From assembly GCA_003450655.1 (NCBI GenBank), contig DMFG01000192.1, positions 1,249-8,069 of the forward strand: 6,821 nt of DNA. The letters run 5' to 3'. Each line of letters starts with the position of its first letter. Within the stretch, counting starts at the first letter, position 1. The translations under genes and the position numbers were made by a program. Origin of the DNA: Coxiellaceae bacterium. Lineage in GTDB: Bacteria > Pseudomonadota > Gammaproteobacteria > Coxiellales > Coxiellaceae. Below the pieces are notes generated by a model. That model saw only the letters and a list, made by a program, of their open reading frames with translations. It was not told the origin of the DNA and did not search any database. Below are positions 1-6,034 of this stretch, one piece after another.

Positions 1-1
1 T

Positions 2-235
2 CCCAAGTTATTCCTGCATGCTTGCGATCTCACTTAAACAGGAGCTAAACTCAATGGCCGAATCCAAATTGACCATTAAAACAGCAAGGAAAACAAGCAG
101 CAGCAATTACAGCGCAGCATGTCTATCCAGTTACAACAAAGACAACAATCCTTGCAACACATACAGACCGCATTAAAAGCCCATTCACCACAACAACACA
201 TCGTAAATCAAAAAAACACACTGCATACACTGTAA
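2..235 (+). pseudogene. xseA: Degraded fragment resembling exonuclease VII large subunit (coiled-coil part)
   Basis: One frame, open from the left edge of the window, reads as a coherent Gln-rich helical protein but is interrupted by TAA at 35-37 and 77-79 and ends at TAA 233-235. The longest uninterrupted part (80-232) gives 51 residues with regularly spaced leucines and isoleucines, including RSMSIQLQQRQQSLQ, followed by LKAHSPQQHIVNQ. The alternation of amphipathic helix, a His-Ser-Pro break and a second Gln-rich helix is what I associate with the long coiled coil of XseA, the nuclease subunit that degrades single-stranded DNA. The C-terminal part expected in XseA is not found downstream, and the N-terminal OB-fold would lie outside the window. 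Both internal stops could be CAA-to-TAA changes. What is seen is a broken coiled-coil frame; the xseA assignment is an inference from pattern and could be wrong. No intact product is expected. Confidence 0.4.
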
Positions 236-265
236 GCGACCTTATAACTTGTTTCGGACGCTTAC
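232..265 (+). repeat. 7-bp inverted repeat after the relic frame; possible weak terminator
   Basis: GTAAGCG at 232-238 and CGCTTAC at 259-265 are perfect inverted copies separated by 20 bases. The left arm contains the last TAA of the relic frame. The right arm is followed only by TTT and then CATT, so the U-tract is poor. It might be the remains of a terminator for the degraded gene, or chance. The loop is long for a terminator hairpin. Confidence 0.2.
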
Positions 266-731
266 TTTCATTCTAACCATACGAGCACCTTCTATTAATG
301 TCACTCTGCCTTACTGGATAGTCTTTCATTATGATATTTTTTTAAGCTAGAGTTTTTTTAACTTATTGCCTGAGACTTTTTAATTTTGTTATTAATTTAC
401 TTCACTATTTTTTGATATATTTTTATTAGAAATACGATTACTCGAATCTAAACACTGCTCTAGTGAAGATCATCATATTTACCTGCAAAGACAGCGCTAT
501 CGACAATGTAGCTTATGGCAAAGTCAGTATGTATATCTATACTGTCCAAATTACCCAGAAGCATGAATGAGGTAGTAGCTAACGCTTTCTATGATACTCT
601 TTTGAAAATACCAAGTCCCAGTAACTCCTCCTTGGAATACCTATTGCGTTTTTTTATTCGTCCAACTCAACCTTACCGAGACCTCAATCACTTTTACCAG
701 ATACCTTGGAATTTTTTCTAGCTTTTTGTAT
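266..731. other. AT-rich stretch with no supported gene
   Basis: This stretch of almost 470 bases is rich in T and A tracts, with frequent stops in all frames. Two short open frames exist (515-721 plus, and the part of 641-847 minus that falls here). Neither has a Shine-Dalgarno sequence at a sensible distance, a recognisable domain or a signal peptide. I see no tRNA-like cloverleaf, CRISPR repeat, insertion sequence ends or strong hairpin followed by a T-run. It is most simply read as non-coding or eroded sequence between the relic frame and the interrupted Cys-rich gene. Confidence 0.5.
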
Positions 732-1043
732 TCATTGCCAGCTTGATAAGCAATCACAGGACATGCATTTTTTCCATAAATTATGTTCTCTGCAATTTTC
801 ATACTTTTCTTTTTTATGATCTTGACACACAACCTTATTAGGACCATTGCATTTTATGTTCTTTACTTATAATGGACAATTAACAAACTTGAAATTTCTA
901 CACGCCTTACTGCTTTGTTTTTCGCATTTCTTTTGTTCTTTAATAGTGTCCACACCCTTAGATACTGCATTGCTTTGACCGACAGCAACAAAACCACCAA
1001 GGAATAAACCTATTGTGAATAATGCTGTTATTAGTATTTTCAT
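732..1043 (-). pseudogene. Small exported Cys-rich protein interrupted by an in-frame TAA
   Basis: Starting at ATG 1041-1043 there is a 58-codon frame with a clear Sec-type signal peptide: MKILITALFTIGLF, a Gly/Val hydrophobic stretch, then a likely cleavage after SNA (about residue 26). The mature part is Lys-rich with three cysteines (near residues 40, 48 and 56) and stops at TAA 867-869. In the same frame, directly after this stop, 44 further sense codons run to TGA 732-734 and carry six more cysteines, ending KKCMSCDCLSSWQ. Across the TAA the cysteine intervals stay regular: 7, 7, 8 (counting the stop position), 7, 10 and 8 residues. I read this as one secreted disulfide-type protein of about 103 codons broken by a nonsense mutation. 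Alternatives are a genuine 58-residue product, readthrough or a sequence error. The ATG at 1062-1064 is a poorer start because the AAGG Shine-Dalgarno lies inside that extension. Function unknown; no family recognised. It is divergent from the intact Cys-rich gene at 1407. Confidence 0.55.
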
Positions 1044-1051
1044 TTTTTTAA

Positions 1052-1055
1052 CCTT
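1052..1055 (-). promoter_or_regulatory. Ribosome binding site fixing the start at 1043
   Basis: On the minus strand AAAAAAGG precedes ATG 1041-1043 by eight bases. This supports the shorter, signal-peptide-like N-terminus over the in-frame ATG at 1062-1064, which would put seven lysine/arginine-rich residues in front of MKILITAL. Confidence 0.55.
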
Positions 1056-1073
1056 TTTTCTCATTACGCTTAA

Positions 1074-1079
1074 ATTATA
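1074..1079 (-). promoter_or_regulatory. Probable -10 box (TATAAT) of the interrupted Cys-rich gene
   Basis: A perfect TATAAT on the minus strand ends 30 bases before the ATG at 1043, predicting a 5' leader of roughly 25 bases. No good -35 hexamer is seen at 16-18 bases spacing (nearest are AGTAAT-like) and there is no TGn extension, so the promoter may be weak or may need an activator. The background is AT-rich, so a chance match is possible. Confidence 0.4.
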
Positions 1080-1370
1080 GTATATGGATGAATACTATTA
1101 CTAATATTCTACTTAACTCCCTGATTTTTCAGATTTATTTTTTTATTTCTCCTATATCGGGCTTTATTATAAGTTTTAAGATGATCGAACGTTATTGATG
1201 ATTTTTTTATTACTTTATCTTTTTTTGTAATTCGTATTATTCACACTCAGATATTGTTTGGCAGGCCAATTGAATACTCTATCCAAAGTCTTTCAGTCTT
1301 TTTCAATCACGCACCTGTCCTTGTAACTTCTTGTTTATACTACAAATAAGCATGTCTTTTTATTATTAAC
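1080..1370. other. AT-rich divergent intergenic region
   Basis: About 290 bases between the two outward-facing -10 boxes contain no open frame worth calling, no RNA gene that I can recognise and no long repeat. It holds several T-tracts (1129-1137, 1201-1231) and one short imperfect palindrome, TTGGCAGGCCAA, at 1258-1269. A shared regulator for both small exported genes would bind here, but no operator can be assigned from sequence alone. Confidence 0.4.
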
Positions 1371-1376
1371 TATAAT
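1371..1376 (+). promoter_or_regulatory. Probable -10 box (TATAAT) of the intact Cys-rich gene
   Basis: A perfect TATAAT sits 30 bases before ATG 1407, predicting transcription from about 1382-1384 and a leader of roughly 24 bases. The -35 region at normal spacing is not consensus (AAGCAT). The layout mirrors that of the divergent gene at 1043. A start at the upstream GTG (1383) would fall on the predicted transcription start and is therefore unlikely. Confidence 0.45.
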
Positions 1377-1394
1377 AAAAGGGTGTCATACAAA

Positions 1395-1398
1395 GGAG
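1395..1398 (+). promoter_or_regulatory. Ribosome binding site fixing the start at 1407
   Basis: AAAGGAGA at 1392-1399 contains a full GGAG core eight bases before ATG 1407. This selects the ATG as start and excludes the in-frame GTG at 1383, whose eight extra codons would themselves contain the Shine-Dalgarno sequence. Confidence 0.8.
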
Positions 1399-1406
1399 AC
1401 TTAATT

Positions 1407-1703
1407 ATGATTAAGACCATCAAAATATTCATACTGGCTACAGCTTTATTGACACTAGCGCCATACACTTATGCAGATTACCCACAGTACCCTCAATGCT
1501 ATCAAGATTGTAAAAAATGGGGCATTAAGCTACTAGGTCATGAACCGACTGATGAGCTATGTTTTAATCAGTGTAGTATTGATTGCAGCCAAGGTCATCA
1601 AGGCTGCATTAAGTTATGCCACAAGATCAAAAGAGAGCACCCAATGTTATGGTTTGTTAACTGTAAGAATGGCTGTCAGAAAGCTTGTGTGGCGGTCGAT
1701 TAA
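1407..1703 (+). CDS. Exported 98-residue protein with duplicated CX3C/CX3CX3C cysteine module
   Basis: The first 23 residues form a typical Sec signal peptide: MIKTIKIF, a hydrophobic core ILATALLTLAP, and an Ala at position 23 suited to signal peptidase I. There is no lipobox. The mature chain of about 75 residues has ten cysteines at 31, 35, 52, 56, 60, 67, 71, 86, 90 and 94. They form two copies of one pattern: a CX3C pair, a 14-16 residue linker, then a CX3CX3C triple. In each copy the cysteines are one helical turn apart, as in disulfide-linked helical hairpins. Five cysteines per module is odd, so a bond between modules, a dimer, or metal or heme binding is possible; there is no CXXCH heme motif. 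Strong GGAG ribosome site and TATAAT upstream. The stop overlaps that of lysC. No family recognised; it could be a periplasmic or secreted factor, or a host-directed small effector, but function is unknown. Confidence 0.8.
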   Translation: MIKTIKIFILATALLTLAPYTYADYPQYPQCYQDCKKWGIKLLGHEPTDELCFNQCSIDCSQGHQGCIKLCHKIKREHPMLWFVNCKNGCQKACVAVD

Positions 1704-2923
1704 GCCGTTAATGATACAGTGCCTAAATATGATTGATGCAATAAACAGGCCATATCCTTGACCTTATCTTGCTGAACCACCCAGGTCATTCTTGTATCGC
1801 TAGATGTAAACCAGCGAATGGTTACACCTAACTGACTCGCTGCAGAAAGGATATCCGTTGCTACTGAAGGCTGTGTCATTAATTGTTTTCCTATTAATGA
1901 GACCTTAGCTAAGGCTTGCTGACTCTCCACACTTCGACAATTAAAATCACCGCACAGACGTTCTGCTATTACCAGTGTTTGTTCATAATCATCATGATGA
2001 ACTGTAAAATTTAAATCTGAACAGTGCGCATCGCCTTGGTGACTTTGTATAATCAAATCAATGTCGATCATTGCATTACGCATCATCTGACGTAATGTAA
2101 CTACGAGAGCATCCCAATCTATCAACCCTGTCAATGTAAATTGCACTTGATTGGATTGACAGGCAACGCCTACCCATGGTGAAGGATTATGAGCATCACG
2201 CGTCACTAACGTTCCTTCATCTGGATCAAACGTGGAAGCAATCCGTAAAGGGATATGATGCTGATAACAATAATCTAATGCTTGTTGCTGCATCACCCTT
2301 GCACCCAACTGTGCCATTTGTTGCATGTCTGTCAGTGAAATTTGCGTTAATCGTCGTGCTGTTGGCACCACTTTAGGGTCGGCAGAATACACACCATTAA
2401 CATCGGTATAAATGTAACACGCTTCTGCCTGTAGCACGCCTGCTAAAACCACCGCCGACATATCGGATCCACCACGGCCTAATGTCGTGATATCCCCTGC
2501 CAGGTTTTCGCCTTGAAAACCAGTCACCACAACCACCTGACCTGCCTCTAAATGTGACTGAATACGCTTAGGATCCACTGACTCAATGTGTGCTTTATTA
2601 TGTAAGGCATTGGTACGAATACCGGCTTGAAATCCCGTGAGTGACACAGCGGGTATTGACTGCTCTATCAATAAAAGACTTAACAATGCTGCACTGGCTT
2701 GCTCAGCTGAAGCCAACAAAGCATCGTATTCACGAGGACTAGGCAATGCTGATATTGCACGGGCTGATTGCACCAAAGCATCCGTATGCCCAGCTGATGC
2801 AGAAACAACAATCACTAATTGCTGACCAGACCGATGTGCTTGTGCAATGACTTTCGTTACGGCTTTAAGACAGGAAAGATCAGCTAACGACGAACCACCG
2901 AATTTTTTAACCAGCAATGACAT
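1700..2923 (-). CDS. lysC: Aspartate kinase, monofunctional, with divergent ACT domains
   Basis: Phosphorylates L-aspartate with ATP, the first step toward lysine/diaminopimelate, threonine and methionine; cytoplasmic. The 407-residue length matches the single-domain LysC of Pseudomonas-type gammaproteobacteria. Kinase domain (about 1-240): KFGGSS at 7-12, VVSASAG at 39-45, the substrate-side Glu in ASAEQAS at 71-77, TTLGRGGSD at 146-154, and YTDVNGVYSADP at 172-183. The C-terminal part (about 255-400) has two ACT-like segments that are recognisable but unusual. The first lacks the common DxPGVA loop (here IDWDALV, 268-274). The second has TQPSVA for SHPGVA and SSDTRMT for the TSEIRIS-like motif. 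The segment MQQQALDY (211-218) also departs from the usual LHPRAVE. The start is supported by AAGGA overlapping the alaS stop, nine bases before ATG 2923; the gap to alaS is 12 bases, so cotranscription and coupling are likely. The stop overlaps the convergent gene by four bases. Confidence 0.93.
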   Translation of the reverse strand: MSLLVKKFGGSSLADLSCLKAVTKVIAQAHRSGQQLVIVVSASAGHTDALVQSARAISALPSPREYDALLASAEQASAALLSLLLIEQSIPAVSLTGFQAGIRTNALHNKAHIESVDPKRIQSHLEAGQVVVVTGFQGENLAGDITTLGRGGSDMSAVVLAGVLQAEACYIYTDVNGVYSADPKVVPTARRLTQISLTDMQQMAQLGARVMQQQALDYCYQHHIPLRIASTFDPDEGTLVTRDAHNPSPWVGVACQSNQVQFTLTGLIDWDALVVTLRQMMRNAMIDIDLIIQSHQGDAHCSDLNFTVHHDDYEQTLVIAERLCGDFNCRSVESQQALAKVSLIGKQLMTQPSVATDILSAASQLGVTIRWFTSSDTRMTWVVQQDKVKDMACLLHQSYLGTVSLTA

Positions 2924-2932
2924 ATGCCATAT

Positions 2933-2937
2933 TCCTT
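2933..2937 (-). promoter_or_regulatory. lysC ribosome binding site overlapping the alaS stop
   Basis: The minus strand reads TAAGGAATATGGCATATG, where the alaS TAA supplies the first bases of an AAGGA ribosome site nine bases before the lysC ATG. The arrangement favours reinitiation by ribosomes finishing alaS. The ATG inside GGAATATGG is out of frame with lysC. Confidence 0.6.
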
Positions 2938-5560
2938 AGTCTTCAAGCACCCTACCAGCTTGACATTGCTGCTCAACCCAAGTCGTCACTGATTGCAATG
3001 CTGTGTTCAAATGTTCTGGTTGATCACCACCACCTTGAGCAAAATCAGGTCGCCCACCACCTTTACCGCCGACTTGTTGAGCGACATGTTTCAATAAATC
3101 GCCTGCTTTAAAAGTCTTTGTTAGGTCTTGGCTCACGCCAGCCACAATATGAATTTTACCATCAACGACTAAGGCCAAAACAATCGCATATGTTGAAAAA
3201 CGTGAACGGAACTGATCGAGCAAATCACGTAAAGCACTACGATCAATATCACACACCACCTGCGACAACACCTGTACGTTAGAGAGACTGACCGCTTGCG
3301 AAGATAACGCATCAACCTGCTGTCCCAATGAAGCACGCTGTAACTCATGAATAGTACGCTGCTGCTGCTTTTGATTCATTAACACCTGACTCACTTTAGC
3401 GACTAACTCTAATTCAGGCACACTTAGTTCCTGCGATAGATGCCTCATTGTCCTTCGTTTGGCTTGCACCCACTCCAATGCATAGCGCCCCGTTAGTGCT
3501 TCGATTCGTCTGACACCTGAAGCTGTAGCTGCCTCGCTAATGATGACAAAAAGCCCAATATCACCAGTACGCTCTACGTGTGTTCCACCACATAATTCTT
3601 TAGAGCCTTCACCCATCGTTATGACGCGGACATCATCATCATATTTCTCACCGAATAAAGCCATGGCACCTGCTGACTGTGCATCTTCCATTGACATAAC
3701 GGACTGCTCAACCACATGATTAGCACGAATCATGGCATTAACCTGATCTTCGACCTGCTGCCACTCCCCTGCAGTTAATGCTTTAGGGTGTGAAAAATCA
3801 AAACGCAATCGATCTACCTCGACTAATGATCCTTTTTGAAAAACATGCTCGCCTAACTGATCACGTAAGGCTGCATGCAATAAATGGGTTGCCGAATGGT
3901 TAAGCTTTATATCTTCTCGCTGCTCATCAACACAAGCTTCTAACGTCATAGCTGTATGCATCGTACCCATGAGCATACGACCAATGTGCAAAATGGCTTT
4001 ACCATGTTGTTGCGTATTCAGTACTTGAAACTTCATCCCAGGTGCCGTTAAAACACCGCTATCACCAACTTGACCACCTGACTCTGCATAGAATGGCGAC
4101 TGATCTAAAATCACAATAGCTTCTTCACCTTCGTGTAATTCATTAACCGGCAAGTGATCATGTAATAATGTGGTCACTGTAGCTGAAGAAACTCGGTGAT
4201 CATATCCTATAAAAGTTGTTTCATCGGCAATGTGCACATGCTTCATATCACCAGCGGTAAACTGCTGCGCTGCTTGTGACTGTCGTCGCTGCACTGCCAT
4301 TGCACGCTCAAAACCAGCTTCATCGATTAACAGATTACGCTCTCTTGCCATATCAGCTGTCAAATCAGGAGGGAAGCCATAAGTATCATACAGACTAAAG
4401 ACAACATCACCTGGCACCACATTACCTTCTAAATGAGCAATCGCTTGCTCAAATAACTTCACACCCGTTGCTAAGGTTTTAGCAAAGCTTCGCTCTTCTC
4501 GCTCCAACGTTTGTTCAATTAACGATTGGGTTTTACGTAATTCAGGGAAAGCTGCGCCCATCACAGAAACTAAGGTTGGCACTAACTTATAAAAGAAAAC
4601 TTTATTAACACCTAGCTTATAACCATGACGAATAGCTCGACGAATAATACGTCGCAACACATAACCACGCCCTTCGTTTGAAGGCATCACACCATCCGCA
4701 ATCAAAAAGGCACTCGAACGAATATGGTCTACCACCACTCGCAATGATTTATTAGATAAATTCGGACAGTCTAACAACTCACCCGCTTTTTTGAGTAATT
4801 TTGCAAAAACATCGGTATCAAAGTTATCAGTGACACCTTGCATAACCGCAGCAATACGCTCCAAACCCATACCCGTATCAACACAAGGTTTTGGTAAGGG
4901 TGTCTTCACACCTTGCGCATCACGATTAAATTGCATGAATACCAAATTCCAAATCTCAACGTAACGATCACCATCTTCATCAGGAGAACCTGGAGGACCA
5001 CCAGGAATATGATCACCATGATCATAAAAGATTTCTGTACAAGGACCACAAGGACCCACCTCACCCATCGACCAAAAGTTATCTTTATCACCACATCGAG
5101 AAAAACGCTCACGACTAACTTCTAGTTCTTCTAGCCAAATAGCCTCACTTTCACGGTCACCTTCATACACCGATACCCATAATTTATTCTCAGGAATACC
5201 CAAAACGACCGTTAGGAAATCCCAGGCAAACTCAATCGCTTCACGTTTGAAATAGGCACCAAAACTAAAGTTACCTAACATTTCAAAAAACGTATGATGA
5301 CGTGCGGTATAACCCACGTTTTCCAAGTCATTATGTTTACCACCTGCGCGCACACAACGCTGTGACGACGTGGCTCTGTCATAATCACGCTGATCAATAC
5401 CTAAAAAGACATCTTTAAAAGGTACCATACCAGCATTAGTAAATAATAACGTTGGATCGTTGGCTGGCACTAAAGAGGCACTCTTCACCACACGGTGACC
5501 TTTCTCTTCAAAATACGTTAAAAAAGCCTCTCTAAGGGCTTCACTACTCCAATGCTTCAT
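2936..5560 (-). CDS. alaS: Alanyl-tRNA synthetase
   Basis: Charges tRNA-Ala with alanine in the cytoplasm and clears mischarged Ser/Gly-tRNA. The 874 residues equal the usual full length (E. coli 876). Class II catalytic core at about 1-240: TLLFTNAGMVPFKD at 37-50, SSQRCVRAGGKHNDLENVGY at 65-84, RHHTFFEMLGNFSFG at 87-101, and GMGLERIA at 230-237. The tRNA acceptor-stem recognition region follows, then the editing domain with HSATH at 555-559 and CGGTH at 657-661, carrying the four zinc/editing-site residues corresponding to E. coli His563, His567, Cys666 and His670. A helical linker rich in Gln (about 700-755) leads to the C-terminal C-Ala domain with GGKGGGRPDFAQGGG at 831-845. All key residues are present, so it should be fully active. 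ATG 5560 lies three bases after the recX stop; AAAGAG at 5570-5575, inside the recX end, is the likely ribosome site, suggesting coupling to recX. Operon with recX and lysC. Confidence 0.98.
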   Translation of the reverse strand: MKHWSSEALREAFLTYFEEKGHRVVKSASLVPANDPTLLFTNAGMVPFKDVFLGIDQRDYDRATSSQRCVRAGGKHNDLENVGYTARHHTFFEMLGNFSFGAYFKREAIEFAWDFLTVVLGIPENKLWVSVYEGDRESEAIWLEELEVSRERFSRCGDKDNFWSMGEVGPCGPCTEIFYDHGDHIPGGPPGSPDEDGDRYVEIWNLVFMQFNRDAQGVKTPLPKPCVDTGMGLERIAAVMQGVTDNFDTDVFAKLLKKAGELLDCPNLSNKSLRVVVDHIRSSAFLIADGVMPSNEGRGYVLRRIIRRAIRHGYKLGVNKVFFYKLVPTLVSVMGAAFPELRKTQSLIEQTLEREERSFAKTLATGVKLFEQAIAHLEGNVVPGDVVFSLYDTYGFPPDLTADMARERNLLIDEAGFERAMAVQRRQSQAAQQFTAGDMKHVHIADETTFIGYDHRVSSATVTTLLHDHLPVNELHEGEEAIVILDQSPFYAESGGQVGDSGVLTAPGMKFQVLNTQQHGKAILHIGRMLMGTMHTAMTLEACVDEQREDIKLNHSATHLLHAALRDQLGEHVFQKGSLVEVDRLRFDFSHPKALTAGEWQQVEDQVNAMIRANHVVEQSVMSMEDAQSAGAMALFGEKYDDDVRVITMGEGSKELCGGTHVERTGDIGLFVIISEAATASGVRRIEALTGRYALEWVQAKRRTMRHLSQELSVPELELVAKVSQVLMNQKQQQRTIHELQRASLGQQVDALSSQAVSLSNVQVLSQVVCDIDRSALRDLLDQFRSRFSTYAIVLALVVDGKIHIVAGVSQDLTKTFKAGDLLKHVAQQVGGKGGGRPDFAQGGGDQPEHLNTALQSVTTWVEQQCQAGRVLED

Positions 5561-5563
5561 GGG

Positions 5564-6019
5564 TTAATACTCTTTGTCTATTGATGTTGGAATGCCGTTT
5601 TTCATCCAGTCACTCACATGTTCCGGCTCAAAACCACGTGATAATAAATAGCGTCGCTGTTTAGCTTGATCAGTTAACGAGGTCATTGATACGTCGTATT
5701 TTTTATGCCATATCCGTTTGATGATCTCTTGCCAACAATCAATCACTCGAATCGCATCGGCAATCACAGATGCATTAACGCGTCGCTGTTGTAACTGCTG
5801 GGTGATATACCGAGGTCCATAGCCTGACTCAGACTTTGACGTGACATAGCTTTCAGCAAAGCGAACATCACACTGCAGGTTTTCTTCTTGAAGCAACTGC
5901 AGTGCTTGTTCAACATCTTCAGGATTATAGTCATGCCGTGCTAATTTGCAATGCAACTCATACCGTGAGTGTTCTCGATAGGAGAGAAAATTCATTGCAC
6001 GCTCACGAACGGATATCAT
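5564..6019 (-). CDS. recX: RecX, regulatory protein of RecA
   Basis: Small helical-repeat protein that binds RecA filaments and modulates, usually restrains, RecA activity in the cytoplasm. The 151 residues match the family's typical 150-165. Visible family marks are SYREHSRYELHCKL at 13-26 (the conserved REHSR-EL motif), the acidic helix ending LLQEENL with RFAESYV at 53-59 in the second repeat, SGYGPRYITQQL at 65-76 (the conserved G-GP-I-L motif), and the third-repeat motif RRYLLSRGF at 122-130. The order immediately downstream of recA is typical. ATG 6019 is preceded by TTAGGTAA (AGG seven bases upstream) in the 15-base gap after recA, so the gene is probably read through from recA and induced with it if recA has a LexA-controlled promoter, which would lie beyond the window. 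Its stop is three bases before alaS. Nothing appears broken. Confidence 0.96.
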   Translation of the reverse strand: MISVRERAMNFLSYREHSRYELHCKLARHDYNPEDVEQALQLLQEENLQCDVRFAESYVTSKSESGYGPRYITQQLQQRRVNASVIADAIRVIDCWQEIIKRIWHKKYDVSMTSLTDQAKQRRYLLSRGFEPEHVSDWMKNGIPTSIDKEY

Positions 6020-6034
6020 GACATTACCTAACGC

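Noticed and set aside
430..570. Open frame on the plus strand with a possible GTG start at 463
   Set aside because: Only 35 codons from the GTG, no ribosome binding site and no recognisable motif.
515..721. 68-codon open frame on the plus strand
   Set aside because: No Shine-Dalgarno sequence, no domain, signal peptide or recognisable motif, and it lies in AT-rich sequence partly overlapping another weak frame on the opposite strand.
641..847. 68-codon open frame on the minus strand
   Set aside because: It overlaps the Cys-rich continuation of the interrupted gene in another frame, lacks a good ribosome site, and shows no domain; the Cys-rich frame explains this DNA better.
2..869. TAA read as a sense codon (alternative genetic code) to explain the three interrupted frames
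   Set aside because: recA, recX, alaS and lysC all end at TAA exactly where their families end, so TAA works as a stop in this genome.
1129..1231. T-tracts as Rho-independent terminators
   Set aside because: The runs are not preceded by GC-rich hairpins and simply reflect the AT-rich composition of the intergenic DNA.
1258..1269. Imperfect palindrome TTGGCAGGCCAA as an operator
   Set aside because: Arms of only five bases, more than 100 bases from either promoter, and no second copy seen; chance is a sufficient explanation.
1383..1406. Upstream GTG start for the exported Cys-rich gene
   Set aside because: The extension would contain the GGAG ribosome site, begin at the predicted transcription start, and place eight residues in front of a normal signal peptide.
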